A stretch of 64,000 bases of DNA from Nitrospirota bacterium (GTDB taxonomy: Bacteria; Nitrospirota; Nitrospiria; JACQBW01). Below the pieces are notes generated by a model that was not told where the DNA came from, did not search any database, and saw only the letters and a list, made by a program, of their open reading frames with translations. A program made the position numbers and the translations under genes. Positions 38,838-47,379 of the stretch are shown here, in pieces. Numbering within the stretch: the stretch's first letter is position 1; every line of letters begins with the position of its first letter. The stretch lies in the NCBI GenBank assembly GCA_016194305.1, contig JACQBW010000033.1, positions 42,452 through 106,451 on the forward strand, given 5' to 3'.

Positions 38838-38914
38838 TAATATAGCTTAGCAGTCATTTTGACTCGCTCCACCTGTACCGCCGTCGAACAAAGATGACAC
38901 TATTATAAGTGAAA

Positions 38915-40108
38915 TTACCTGTGATCAACAAGTCCCGGTTTTTCTTTTCCACTGACATTAAGAAATAAGACTGCCATGCCAATTGCAACCAACATAAAAA
39001 TTCCCGCACCGACATAGGGATATTCCATTCCATATCGGTCATAGACATACCCCCCGAACATCGGTCCCAAAATACGGGCCAGGCTTCCCATCGCCTGAGA
39101 TACACCCATCACCGTTCCAACCTGATGAGGATCGCTGTACTGGGAAATCAGGCTGTTTAAAGAGGGATTATTGATGCCGACACCAAACCCCAGCAGAACT
39201 AACACACCAACCAGAAGATAAAAATGGGGGACGAAAGGAATTAAAACCAGTCCAAAAAGCATTAAAATTGTTCCGGCCACCAAGAGCTTCTTTTCGCCAA
39301 ACTTTTTGGCAAGCCTGCCAATCAAGCCCCCTTGCATGACGGCCATCAGGATTCCAAGAAACCCGAAAATATAACCGGTCTCGACAGACCCAAACTGATA
39401 TTTTTTTTCCGCAAAAAGTGCAAACGTCGCCTCAAGATTTGAAAAAGCGAAGGTAATTAAAAACGTCAAAATGACGAGGATGCTCAACAAATGAATTGAA
39501 AAGGTCCCCTTTATTCCCTGGAGTGTCAGCGATCTGCTTTCTCTGGCGAGAATGCGATCAGGTTTACGCGACTCTGGGAGATTGACCAGGGCTGAAAAAA
39601 AATTGACACCACAGATGACTGAAGCTAGATAGGCGGGGATTCGATATCCGTAATGACTGAAATAGCCTCCGAAAAGCGGACCCAGGACAAATCCAAGCCC
39701 AAACGCCGCCCCGATCAGACCCATTCCTTTAGCCCGGTTTTCTGCATTGGTCGAATCTGAAATATAGGCCTGGCTGGTTGAAATGTTGGCTCCAAAGACT
39801 CCGGCAAAACATCTCGAAATAAATAATACTGCCAGGGAATCGGCCAGACCAAAAATCAAATACGAAATCGTGGATCCCAGAAGGCTCATCAGAATGATCG
39901 GCCTCCTCCCTACCCGGTCAGAAACTCTTCCCCAGATCGGCGCGAAGATTAGTTGCATGAGTGAGTATGATGACATTAGAAGTCCCACCGCAAGGGCCGT
40001 TGCACCGTATTTCTCCGCATAAAAAGGGGTAATTGGAATCACAATGCCGAAACCGAGAAGGTCCACAAAAACAGTGACAAAGATGATGATAAGCGGAGAT
40101 TTTTTCAT
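38915..40108 (-). CDS. Major facilitator superfamily transporter, TetA-like drug/proton antiporter group
   Basis: 397 residues with about 12 hydrophobic helices. The loop 2-3 signature of drug:H+ antiporters is present as GRVSDRVGRRPIILMSL, and a second motif GRLAKKFGEKKLLVAG appears in the symmetric C-terminal half. The closest pattern is the TetA/multidrug efflux type, but substrate cannot be read from sequence. It is transcribed away from the radical SAM gene; a 13-bp palindrome (40134-40146) lies just upstream and could be an operator. No regulator gene is adjacent. Confidence 0.88.
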   Translation of the reverse strand: MKKSPLIIIFVTVFVDLLGFGIVIPITPFYAEKYGATALAVGLLMSSYSLMQLIFAPIWGRVSDRVGRRPIILMSLLGSTISYLIFGLADSLAVLFISRCFAGVFGANISTSQAYISDSTNAENRAKGMGLIGAAFGLGFVLGPLFGGYFSHYGYRIPAYLASVICGVNFFSALVNLPESRKPDRILARESRSLTLQGIKGTFSIHLLSILVILTFLITFAFSNLEATFALFAEKKYQFGSVETGYIFGFLGILMAVMQGGLIGRLAKKFGEKKLLVAGTILMLFGLVLIPFVPHFYLLVGVLVLLGFGVGINNPSLNSLISQYSDPHQVGTVMGVSQAMGSLARILGPMFGGYVYDRYGMEYPYVGAGIFMLVAIGMAVLFLNVSGKEKPGLVDHR

Positions 40109-40133
40109 GGGTCAAATTGAAATGAATGGAATC

Positions 40134-40146
40134 GGAAAATTTCCGT
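40134..40146. promoter_or_regulatory. 13-bp palindrome upstream of the MFS gene
   Basis: CGGAAA-A-TTTCCG is a perfect palindrome about 26 nt before the MFS start codon, a common place for a repressor site. No protein partner is identified. Confidence 0.3.
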
Positions 40147-40218
40147 CACAGGGCTAAGAATTCTGTTGCAACAAACTTTTAAATATATGTCAATTGCCTT
40201 CCAGAGTAAAGTTTTTTC

Positions 40219-40254
40219 TATCAACTTGATCTTGTTGATACTCTCCTTTATGAT
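40219..40254 (+). promoter_or_regulatory. Promoter overlapped by an inverted repeat, upstream of the radical SAM gene
   Basis: TTGATC (40226-40231), exactly 17 nt, TATGAT (40249-40254). The -35 lies inside the inverted repeat TATCAAC-8 nt-GTTGATA (40219-40240). The start site would fall at about 40261, which is the ATG itself, and there is no purine-rich ribosome site. This suggests a leaderless message controlled by a repressor. Confidence 0.45.
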
Positions 40255-40260
40255 GAACGA

Positions 40261-41112
40261 ATGGAATTGTCCTCTCATAGCCGATTGTATTTAAGTAACC
40301 GCTTTGTCTATCCTGTTCTCTCCCGAAGATCAAAAGGAATTTCCATTGGCATTAATTTGAATCCCGATAAGATCTGCAATTTCGATTGCATTTATTGCCA
40401 AGTCGACCGCCGTACTCCCGATGAAGGAAGCCAGACGGTCAATATTGGTTCGGTTCTTAGTGAACTAAGGAACCTTTTGATCTCATTTAAGGATGAATCG
40501 ATCTATTTAACTCCGCCATTTATAGAGATTCCGAGAGAACGAGTCAATTTAAAAGACATTGCTTATTCAGGCGATGGCGAGCCCTCATTGTTTCCCGGGA
40601 TATTCAACCTGACCCGAGAGGTCATCTCTCTAAAAAACTCTCTTGGATTTCCCAACGTGAAGCTTATCATGATTACCAATGCCAGCGGCATTTCGAGGCC
40701 CGAAACCTTGAAAGCCATTGGTCTTCTCGATGCCGATCAGGGCACGCTTTGGGCAAAACTCGATGCCGGCACGGAGGCTTATTTTCATCAGGTTTGCCGG
40801 ACCGGCTTTTCGTTCCAAAAAATTCTTGATAACATTCTTCTTATCTCACAAAAAAGGTCCATTGTCATACAAAGCTGTTTCATGAAAATAAATCGTGAAG
40901 TTCCTTCAAAACTGGAGATAGAATCCTATTCTCGAAGGCTCATTGATTTTGTCAATGCGGGCGGAAGATTTGATTTGATTCAGGTCTATACGGTCGCCAG
41001 AAAACCGACTGAATCGTATGTTCAACCTCTCGAAAATAGCGAGCTCGATGAGATCGCTGAAATAGTCAGAAATAAGAGTGGCCTTGCCGTAGAAACTTAT
41101 TACCATTCTTAA
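40261..41112 (+). CDS. Radical SAM protein (TYW1/COG0731-like)
   Basis: 283 residues with a radical SAM cluster motif CNFDCIYC (CxxxCxxC) preceded by SIGINLNPDKI. A glycine-rich SAM-binding stretch YSGDGEPSL and a TIM-barrel pattern (LIMITNASGI, TLWAKLDAGTEAYF) follow. The arrangement is that of the COG0731 family, whose archaeal and eukaryal relatives (TYW1) build the tricyclic wyosine base; bacterial members are of unknown function. The ATG at 40261 lacks a ribosome site and coincides with the predicted transcription start. It is followed after 21 nt by a DUF1841 gene, probably in the same transcript. Confidence 0.85.
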   Translation: MELSSHSRLYLSNRFVYPVLSRRSKGISIGINLNPDKICNFDCIYCQVDRRTPDEGSQTVNIGSVLSELRNLLISFKDESIYLTPPFIEIPRERVNLKDIAYSGDGEPSLFPGIFNLTREVISLKNSLGFPNVKLIMITNASGISRPETLKAIGLLDADQGTLWAKLDAGTEAYFHQVCRTGFSFQKILDNILLISQKRSIVIQSCFMKINREVPSKLEIESYSRRLIDFVNAGGRFDLIQVYTVARKPTESYVQPLENSELDEIAEIVRNKSGLAVETYYHS

Positions 41113-41133
41113 TTCATTCCCGGAGAAAACAAA

Positions 41134-41565
41134 ATGAGCGTATTTAGCAAAGAATATCAACATAAATTCATTCGTGTCGCCGAAAAACTGAAAAAAGGAA
41201 CTCCTGTTCAGGAAAGCGAAGAGGCTCTTATTGCAGAAATCATGTCCCAGCACCCGGAATTCATTCCGATCTGGGAATTGGGTGATTTGTCCGCATCTCC
41301 ACAGGAAATTAATGGAGAAATCGTGAACCCCTTTGTTCATACCGCGCTCCATCTGGTCATGGAAAAGCAGATTGAAATTAACAAACCTGAGGAAGTCGTT
41401 GAGGTCGTGAATACCTTTCTGAAGAACGGAATCGACCGGCACAAAGTGATCCATCAAGTCGGGGGGATCTATGCGGAAATCTATTTTTCAAGTTTAAGAA
41501 GAGGTCAGATGTTTGAAGAATTCAGCTATATTGAAATAATCAAAGAAATGGCAAAGGGAGAGTGA
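41134..41565 (+). CDS. DUF1841 family protein
   Basis: 143 residues. The pattern EALIAEIMSQHPEFIPIWE, then IVNPFVHTALHLVMEKQIE matches the DUF1841 family of small soluble helical proteins (HPEY ... NPFLHMGLHLAI.EQ). No function is known for the family. The conserved His residues could bind metal, but this is not shown. It follows the radical SAM gene in the same direction and is the last gene before a convergent zinc-ribbon gene. Confidence 0.8.
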   Translation: MSVFSKEYQHKFIRVAEKLKKGTPVQESEEALIAEIMSQHPEFIPIWELGDLSASPQEINGEIVNPFVHTALHLVMEKQIEINKPEEVVEVVNTFLKNGIDRHKVIHQVGGIYAEIYFSSLRRGQMFEEFSYIEIIKEMAKGE

Positions 41566-41573
41566 CCTTGAAT

Positions 41574-41768
41574 CTATTCGACCTGTCCAGGACGGAGGGG
41601 TTCATGACACCTCTCGCAGAATTCTTCTTTGGCCATATTTTCATGAAAACATTCAGGGCAGAAAAGATGTTTTTCCCAAAGGTAAGAAGGAAATTCCGTT
41701 AAACATTTTTCACAGAAACTGGACTGATTTGAATTTGGCGTATCGCACTGTGGGCAGTAAAGGATCAT
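41574..41768 (-). CDS. Small double zinc-ribbon protein
   Basis: 64 residues with four CxxC pairs: CPQC and CEKC form the first ribbon, CPEC and CERC the second. It has no other domain. Such proteins usually bind nucleic acids or partner proteins; no specific role is known. The gene sits 9 nt from the DUF1841 stop on the other strand, and a terminator hairpin separates it from the ferredoxin oxidoreductase operon. Confidence 0.75.
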   Translation of the reverse strand: MILYCPQCDTPNSNQSSFCEKCLTEFPSYLWEKHLFCPECFHENMAKEEFCERCHEPLRPGQVE

Positions 41769-41790
41769 AAACGACAGCCTTTATGAAATA

Positions 41791-41815
41791 AAAAATCCCG
41801 CCTTAGCGGGATTTT
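41791..41815. terminator. Bidirectional intrinsic terminator
   Basis: AAAATCCCGC and GCGGGATTTT form a perfect 10-bp stem around a 4-nt loop (CTTA), with A/T tracts on both sides. On the minus strand it follows the ferredoxin-type delta subunit gene and ends that operon. Confidence 0.85.
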
Positions 41816-41842
41816 CTTCATCTTCAAACGATTTCGTCTGCT

Positions 41843-42103
41843 TTACTTGGGTATTCCTGCTTTCGACATTTCAAATGGATGTTTGACCTGATCAGCTGCA
41901 ACCATCTTGATGGCGTGATGTTTGGCCAGCGTGTCGCATATTCCGACACAGATCTCGCATCCCTTGCAACGGTCAATCGCCACGAAAGCGGTTTTTCTCA
42001 CAGTATCATACAGAATTGTATTGGCTTCCGGACAATATTGAGTACAGAGACGGCAACTTGTTTCCGAACAAATAGATTCATCGATTTCAGCTACTACATA
42101 CAT
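41843..42103 (-). CDS. 2-oxoacid:ferredoxin oxidoreductase, delta (4Fe-4S ferredoxin) subunit
   Basis: 86 residues. The first cysteine group (CSETSCRLCTQYC) is irregular. The second (CKGCEICVGIC) is a classical CxxCxxCxxxC 4Fe-4S ligand set. It transfers electrons between the catalytic beta subunit and soluble ferredoxin. It is the last gene of the operon and is followed by a strong terminator hairpin. The set of alpha, beta, gamma and delta subunits together with a small extra gene resembles the multi-subunit enzymes of Hydrogenobacter and Nitrospira (inference). Confidence 0.85.
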   Translation of the reverse strand: MYVVAEIDESICSETSCRLCTQYCPEANTILYDTVRKTAFVAIDRCKGCEICVGICDTLAKHHAIKMVAADQVKHPFEMSKAGIPK

Positions 42104-42149
42104 TGAATTTCCTTTTTGCTATATCAAAAATAAGATAAATTAATAATTT

Positions 42150-42851
42150 TTACGCCATCACCTGTTCTTTTGAACCTTTTACGGCCTGCCAGCCTTTTTC
42201 AATGGCATAGTTATGGGCAAAGGTAATCGCATCCATATTTTTTTGAATGAGCTGGGCCTTTTTGGCAAACTTCTTTTCAATCACATTGTCCAGTGAAGCT
42301 GTACCGCCAGATACCACAAACCCTTTCCCAATAAACCTCTCCTTTACCGACTGTTCCAGTGAAGTGAGATCCGGCATTCCCATTATACCAGCCATTGCCC
42401 CGCACATCGCCATATTCGTTGCCAATTCGGTTCCGGCGACTTCCACGGCGATTCGAGTTGCCGGAATATAATAGACTCTTGCGTTCTTTTCTCTCAATTC
42501 TCTCTCTTCGTCTTCGATCAAATTAAGAGGCGTTTCATTGTTGATCAAAACGATTCCGCCATTTTTAAGACCTGAATAAAAGGGCATGGTATACGATTTT
42601 CCATGCGTAATCACCTGGGAATGAAAGATCATTAACGCATTCGGGAAAATAATCTCTCCAATTTCATAGATCTTATCCTCCGCAATACGGACATAACTTT
42701 CAACAGGCGCCATCCGCTTTTCTGATCCAAAAAACGGGACAAGCGTGCTTTCTCCCTTGCTGATAATCACAGCATTGCTCAGAATATGAGAAGCAGTAAC
42801 GACTCCCTGCCCTCCGATTCCAGCCATTCGAATATTATATCTCTTTTTCAT
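42150..42851 (-). CDS. 2-oxoacid:ferredoxin oxidoreductase, gamma subunit
   Basis: 233 residues with the gamma-subunit start MAGIGGQGVVTASHILSNAV and the interface pattern VPFFGSEKRMAPVESYVRIA. The subunit forms part of the CoA-binding side of the enzyme. Gene order on the minus strand is alpha, beta, gamma, delta with gaps of about 40-55 nt. C-terminal residues form a Lys-rich helix. Confidence 0.88.
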   Translation of the reverse strand: MKKRYNIRMAGIGGQGVVTASHILSNAVIISKGESTLVPFFGSEKRMAPVESYVRIAEDKIYEIGEIIFPNALMIFHSQVITHGKSYTMPFYSGLKNGGIVLINNETPLNLIEDEERELREKNARVYYIPATRIAVEVAGTELATNMAMCGAMAGIMGMPDLTSLEQSVKERFIGKGFVVSGGTASLDNVIEKKFAKKAQLIQKNMDAITFAHNYAIEKGWQAVKGSKEQVMA

Positions 42852-42893
42852 CGATATATCCCTTCACTTGAAATTCTCAATTTTTAATCCCTG

Positions 42894-43766
42894 TCAGGAA
42901 GCGGGGACCGCTTTTTTGCTATCTTTCTCGACTCGCGCCAAATACTCCTTCGCTTCATCGGAAATAATTTCCATAAATCCATAACGCTCCTTTTCAACGG
43001 CGCGCGCGTCATCCATCACTTTGGGAGTTGGAATCGCATATTCAATGTTGCACGAAGTATAGGCCTGAACGTAGGTTGGACCGATCTCCCTGGCTATCAA
43101 GACCGCTTTGCGTATGGTATTGGCGACCCGGGTCGGATTGGTTGGTGCAATTCTCGCAATGTAGGGAAGACCGGCCGTCTTCGCCAATCCAATGACGTCC
43201 ATTTTTTCAAATTTCTTGCCAAGCGGAGCCATCTTCAATACCATTCCCTTGGTTGTCATGCCGGACTCTTGTCCGCCTGTGTTACCATAAACTTCGTTAT
43301 CCAGCAAAATCGTGGTAAATTTTTCTTTTCTAAACCAGGAATGCATCAGAGCGGAAAATCCGATGTCCACAAGTCCTCCATCTCCCGCCATGACAACCAC
43401 GTCTTTGGGCTGATCAGGGTGGCGGATAGAAAGCCCTCTCTTGAGACCTGAAGCCACTGCGTTCGTGTCCCCATAGTTTCCATAAATAAAAGGGATATTG
43501 GCCTGTGACAATGCCAGACGCCCGCATCCCGCCGTGCCGACAATGATCGTATGTTCAGGAGCCGGAAGTCCCACCATGGTCAACCGGATAAAAAGAGTCA
43601 TGGCACATCCGGCACACATCGGATGTTCTTCCAGAATTTCTTTAAAAGATCCCATTTCTGAAACCTTCACCTGTCTTCCGTAAGGTCCCCGTTCAACGAG
43701 ATCGACATATTCCTTTGGCATGAAATGCGAAAACCCGTCGGATATCTTGATCGTATTCAGTGACAT
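42894..43766 (-). CDS. 2-oxoacid:ferredoxin oxidoreductase, beta subunit
   Basis: 290 residues. It binds thiamine diphosphate (VVMAGDGGLVDIGF followed by LLDNEVYGNTGGQ) and carries Cys residues for a 4Fe-4S cluster (MCAGCAM, GTAGCGRL and CNIEYA). Together with alpha it interconverts an acyl-CoA plus CO2 with a 2-oxoacid, using ferredoxin. The sequence alone does not tell pyruvate from 2-oxoglutarate; the reverse TCA cycle uses both. Confidence 0.9.
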   Translation of the reverse strand: MSLNTIKISDGFSHFMPKEYVDLVERGPYGRQVKVSEMGSFKEILEEHPMCAGCAMTLFIRLTMVGLPAPEHTIIVGTAGCGRLALSQANIPFIYGNYGDTNAVASGLKRGLSIRHPDQPKDVVVMAGDGGLVDIGFSALMHSWFRKEKFTTILLDNEVYGNTGGQESGMTTKGMVLKMAPLGKKFEKMDVIGLAKTAGLPYIARIAPTNPTRVANTIRKAVLIAREIGPTYVQAYTSCNIEYAIPTPKVMDDARAVEKERYGFMEIISDEAKEYLARVEKDSKKAVPAS

Positions 43767-43820
43767 ATTTTCTTCTCCCAGTTTGAATCCAGGTTATCTA
43801 ATTTAAGTCGCGACTGCTCT

Positions 43821-45038
43821 TTAAAACTTTTTTCCTTTTGTCGGAAAGATATAGTCAAGAATCATTTCGGTCGGCATCGACATGCCTCCGAATACTCTCG
43901 GACCATCCATGATTTCGGCGTTGCTATGCCCATACAGGGTCGCCTTCACCTCTTTATTATGCCAGCCGACATAGTTAAATTCAGGAACAATGATCTTTTT
44001 CGCATGTTTACAGGCATTGATGACTTCCAGTCTTGGATACGGACGAAGCGATTTAACTTTTACAAGACCAATCATCACGCCCTTGTCTTCTTCTGCCTGC
44101 CGCACCGCTTCCCTTGCCTGGGAAACCGCACTTCCACTCGCTACGAGCATGATCTCGGCACCCGGATTCACGACTTCTATTGCGCCTCCCAGATAATGAT
44201 CCACATGGCGGCGGGCTCTCTCATGCGCCGCGAATACTTCCTGCTGCCAGGAAGCATGCATGTGATAACTGATGAAATTGGACTTTTGAATCGGAGCATC
44301 TCTTGAAATACGGGCCGGAGGATTTTCATTGTCCATGCAGGGGGTCGCTGCCATGTAAGGATCTCTAGGAGGAAGTTTGATATCTTTGGGCGGAAGGTCG
44401 ACATAACCACGCGCATGGGTTACAAAAAATCCATCGACGGCGACCACCACCGGCAGATTGACTTCCACTTTTTCAGAAATCACAAAGGCCTTCATCGTGT
44501 AGTCAAAGAAATCCTGCTGGTTTTCAGCATGAAAAAGAATATTTCCGGAGTTCAACAAATAGGATAGCTCCACATTGTCGGGCTGAATAGCCAGCGGTGC
44601 GTTCACGACACGGCACATCACCAGAAGAACAAGGGGCATGCGTCCTCCGGGCCATGACACGACCGTTTCGAGTCCTCTGAGTAATCCGGGACCCGCAGTC
44701 GCGGTCAGCGCCCGAACCCCTGAACGAGAGGCGCCTGAAATCGCTGACATCACGCCAATCTCCTCTTCTCCTCTGTAATAGTCCTTCAGGTATCCTTCCG
44801 CATAAAGATACCCCACCTGCTGCATCGTTTCGCTCTGCGGCGTGATCGGATAAGAGATCGCAATGTCCACGTTGCTCCGTCGAATCGCTTCTTTAGCCGC
44901 TTCGCTTCCGGTGATAAACACTCTCTCACGTGGCGCTTCAAAAAAAAGGTAATCCGGGGTTACCACTCGCTGCATTGCCGCGTCGCTTAATTTGGGAGCT
45001 TCTGCGGTTGCGGTAGAATTTGTTTTAACGTCTGACAC
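43821..45038 (-). CDS. 2-oxoacid:ferredoxin oxidoreductase, alpha subunit
   Basis: 405 residues. The family start of the catalytic domain is visible as DIAISYPITPQSETMQQVGYL, followed by GVRALTATAGPGLLRG and a C-terminal domain with IMLVASGSAVSQAREA. The extra N-terminus of about 50 residues is Ala/Thr-rich. The start is a GTG with AAAGGAG at the proper distance. The preceding 200-nt gap separates it from the small unknown gene; it contains a CAAGGCC/GGCCTTG inverted repeat (45163-45183) of unknown role. Confidence 0.9.
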   Translation of the reverse strand: MSDVKTNSTATAEAPKLSDAAMQRVVTPDYLFFEAPRERVFITGSEAAKEAIRRSNVDIAISYPITPQSETMQQVGYLYAEGYLKDYYRGEEEIGVMSAISGASRSGVRALTATAGPGLLRGLETVVSWPGGRMPLVLLVMCRVVNAPLAIQPDNVELSYLLNSGNILFHAENQQDFFDYTMKAFVISEKVEVNLPVVVAVDGFFVTHARGYVDLPPKDIKLPPRDPYMAATPCMDNENPPARISRDAPIQKSNFISYHMHASWQQEVFAAHERARRHVDHYLGGAIEVVNPGAEIMLVASGSAVSQAREAVRQAEEDKGVMIGLVKVKSLRPYPRLEVINACKHAKKIIVPEFNYVGWHNKEVKATLYGHSNAEIMDGPRVFGGMSMPTEMILDYIFPTKGKKF

Positions 45039-45240
45039 TTTTTTCTCCTTTATTCAGAAAAGGTTGCTGAAAAACCGGTTATGATTTCAACGGATTGAAT
45101 GCACTTTCAGGATAACAAAAATCAGGCTATTCCAAAAATTACACTACTTCTTAAGCTGGTGTCAAGGCCAATTTTAGGCCTTGTTCAGGCTGGTTTACGA
45201 TACCCGACCCGTGTGCGAGAACCCGGTTTTTACTGTCAAA

Positions 45241-45537
45241 TCAAGGCGTTTCCGAGTAATGCGTTCTTCGACCGCTCATTCCGTCCCCGTAGACCATAAA
45301 AACTCTTTTCCCCTGTCTCACGTGGTAGGTCGCCCACGCAGGAGACTTGCCCTCATATTCAGCGAGCGGGTCTTCTCCGCTCGCTTTTAGAAAGTCCGGG
45401 TAAGAGAGTCCCGCTTCAAGGACTTCAGCCATTAGGCACTCCGTTGTAAACCCCTTTCCCTTTAAGGCAATATGACTTAATAATTTTTCAATTTCATCAG
45501 GATTGTTCATTTCAATCGGGCTGATCTCTTCTTTCAA
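45241..45537 (-). CDS. Small protein of unknown function heading the ferredoxin oxidoreductase operon
   Basis: 98 residues from a TTG at 45537, chosen because GAGGAG lies 6 nt upstream; longer and shorter starts lack this site. The sequence is soluble, with an acidic helical N-terminus (MNNPDEIEKLLSHIALKGKG) and a C-terminal RQGKRVFMVYGDGMSGRRTHY segment. I do not recognise a family. Position before the alpha gene, with the same orientation, suggests that it belongs to the enzyme. Five-subunit enzymes have a small epsilon subunit, so this could be it, but the order differs and there is no sequence evidence I can cite. Confidence 0.6.
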   Translation of the reverse strand: MKEEISPIEMNNPDEIEKLLSHIALKGKGFTTECLMAEVLEAGLSYPDFLKASGEDPLAEYEGKSPAWATYHVRQGKRVFMVYGDGMSGRRTHYSETP

Positions 45538-45724
45538 TCTAATCTCCTCTTGGACAGTTTGGTCAAAAAACAACGCACGTCCGCTGCCGAGGACATTCCA
45601 ACATTTGAAATGTATCGAAGAGGGTGCAATCCCGCAATTCCGAAAACGAAAGAAGCGTACGAAGCAGGTACGTCGACGAGTTTAATGAACGAGAGCGCGG
45701 CCTTTGGCATTTTTTACGAATCTG

Positions 45725-46513
45725 CTAATAACTTTCGTCGGATGAGGGGTATTTCCCACTCTCCACATCTGCTTTAAAGCGGCGAATGGCTTCTCCCGCC
45801 TGACCTTTGAGATCCGCGTACTGGCGGACAAATTTTGGAAGAAACTGATCAAAAAGTCCTAATAGATCATATAAAACAAGGACCTGGCCGTCACACTCAA
45901 CCCCGGCCCCGATTCCAATCGTCGGAATAGATAAACTCTTGGTAATTTTCTTGGCGAGTGCAGCCGGAATCCCCTCAAGGAGCAATCCGAATGCTCCGGC
46001 TTCCTGAATCAGGAAAGCATCCGACATGATTTTTTCCGCCTCCTTCGGATCTTTCCCCTGAACCTTATACCCTCCCATTTGATGAATGGACTGGGGAGTT
46101 AATCCGAGATGCCCCATCACAGGTATTCCCGCCTCCGAAATGGCTTTAATTTGCCTTTGAACGGCGCTTCCCCCTTCCAGTTTTACCCCTATTGCGTTTC
46201 CTTCTTTTAAAAATCGTCCCGCGTTCCTGACCGCGTCGGAAACCGAAGTCTGGTACGAGAGAAATGGCATATCGGCTAATACAACCGCGGTTTTGACCCC
46301 TCTCGAAACAATCCGGGTGTGGTAAATCATCTCATCCATGGTTACGGGAAGCGTATTGGCATTTCCTTGTACCACGACGCTTAAGGAATCTCCCACCAGA
46401 ATCAGATCAATTCCAGATTCATCAACGATTTTGGCAAAAAGAAAGTCATATGCGGTCAGCATCGTGATTTTTTTGCCTTGTTTTTTCTTCTGAAGCAGGT
46501 CAGGAATTATCAT
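45725..46513 (-). CDS. panB: 3-methyl-2-oxobutanoate hydroxymethyltransferase
   Basis: First committed step of pantothenate (CoA) synthesis: adds a hydroxymethyl group from methylene-THF to 2-oxoisovalerate. The 262 residues show [31 protein letters not shown] with the Mg2+ ligand Asp, and [14 protein letters not shown], all diagnostic. It overlaps folD by 14 nt, and folD supplies methylene-THF redox, a functional match. Its substrate 2-oxoisovalerate comes from ilvD chemistry (32.6 kb). Confidence 0.95.
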   Translation of the reverse strand: MIIPDLLQKKKQGKKITMLTAYDFLFAKIVDESGIDLILVGDSLSVVVQGNANTLPVTMDEMIYHTRIVSRGVKTAVVLADMPFLSYQTSVSDAVRNAGRFLKEGNAIGVKLEGGSAVQRQIKAISEAGIPVMGHLGLTPQSIHQMGGYKVQGKDPKEAEKIMSDAFLIQEAGAFGLLLEGIPAALAKKITKSLSIPTIGIGAGVECDGQVLVLYDLLGLFDQFLPKFVRQYADLKGQAGEAIRRFKADVESGKYPSSDESY

Positions 46514-47375
46514 GATAATCGGATGATCTTAATCTCCTTTGAGTTGAATAAAGCGTGTTCTGCAGGAGCATAGCAATCGTCATGGGCCCCACACCGCCCG
46601 GAACCGGCGTAATCATACCCGCCCTCCGCGAGACCCCTTCGAAATCGACATCTCCGACTAATTTTCCGTCTAAAGTACGGTTGATACCTACATCGATAAT
46701 CGTCGCTCCAGGCTTGATCATTTCTTCCGTGACCATTTTCGATTTACCCACCGCGGCGATCACGATATCCGCCTGCAGAACAATCGAAGAAAGATTTGCG
46801 CTTTTGGAATGACAAATGGTAACCGTCGCATTCCTCTGCAACAGCAATAATGCGACCGGTTTCCCCACGAGAATACTTCTTCCGATCACAACTGCATTCG
46901 AACCTTCTATCTTCACTTTCATATAATCAAGAAGCTTCATGACACCAAAAGGCGTGCACGGAATAAATCCCGGTGTTCCGATTACCAGTCTGCCGGCATT
47001 CATGGGGTGCAGTCCATCCACATCCTTGTCAGGACTTAGCCTGTCGATTATTTTACGTTCGTCTAGATGTCTGGGAAGGGGAAGTTGAACCAGGATTCCA
47101 TGAATTTTTGGATCCCCATTGAGACGATCAATCAGCTTGAGAAGCTCCTCTTCTTTCGCTTCCGGACCCAACTCGTGGAACTCAGAATACATACCAGCCT
47201 CTACTGCCAGTTTTCTCTTGTTTCGAACATAAACCTGGGAAGCCGGATTGTTTCCAACCAGGACCGTTGCAAGACCGGGAACCACCCCTTCGGAGGCCAA
47301 CTTTTTTACCTGACTGGCAATTTCGTTCCGGATTTCCAGGCCAATGCTTTTTCCATCAATAATCTTCGCGGTCAT
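46500..47375 (-). CDS. folD: Bifunctional methylene-THF dehydrogenase/methenyl-THF cyclohydrolase
   Basis: Interconverts 5,10-methylene-THF and 10-formyl-THF. The 291 residues contain the active-site Lys region [27 protein letters not shown], the NADP-binding [17 protein letters not shown] and the conserved [17 protein letters not shown] pattern ([12 protein letters not shown]). It is preceded by the 5-FTHF cyclo-ligase gene (4 nt gap) and overlaps panB, so the three form a one-carbon/pantothenate operon. Confidence 0.96.
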   Translation of the reverse strand: MTAKIIDGKSIGLEIRNEIASQVKKLASEGVVPGLATVLVGNNPASQVYVRNKRKLAVEAGMYSEFHELGPEAKEEELLKLIDRLNGDPKIHGILVQLPLPRHLDERKIIDRLSPDKDVDGLHPMNAGRLVIGTPGFIPCTPFGVMKLLDYMKVKIEGSNAVVIGRSILVGKPVALLLLQRNATVTICHSKSANLSSIVLQADIVIAAVGKSKMVTEEMIKPGATIIDVGINRTLDGKLVGDVDFEGVSRRAGMITPVPGGVGPMTIAMLLQNTLYSTQRRLRSSDYHDNS

Positions 47376-47379
47376 ATAT

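Noticed and set aside
40906..41457. 183-codon minus-strand ORF spanning the radical SAM and DUF1841 genes
   Set aside because: Crosses two recognised plus-strand genes; no ribosome site and no domain.
45163..45183. CAAGGCC/GGCCTTG hairpin as a terminator between the small gene and the alpha subunit gene
   Set aside because: No T-run follows on the minus strand, so it would not end transcription; kept only as an unexplained inverted repeat.
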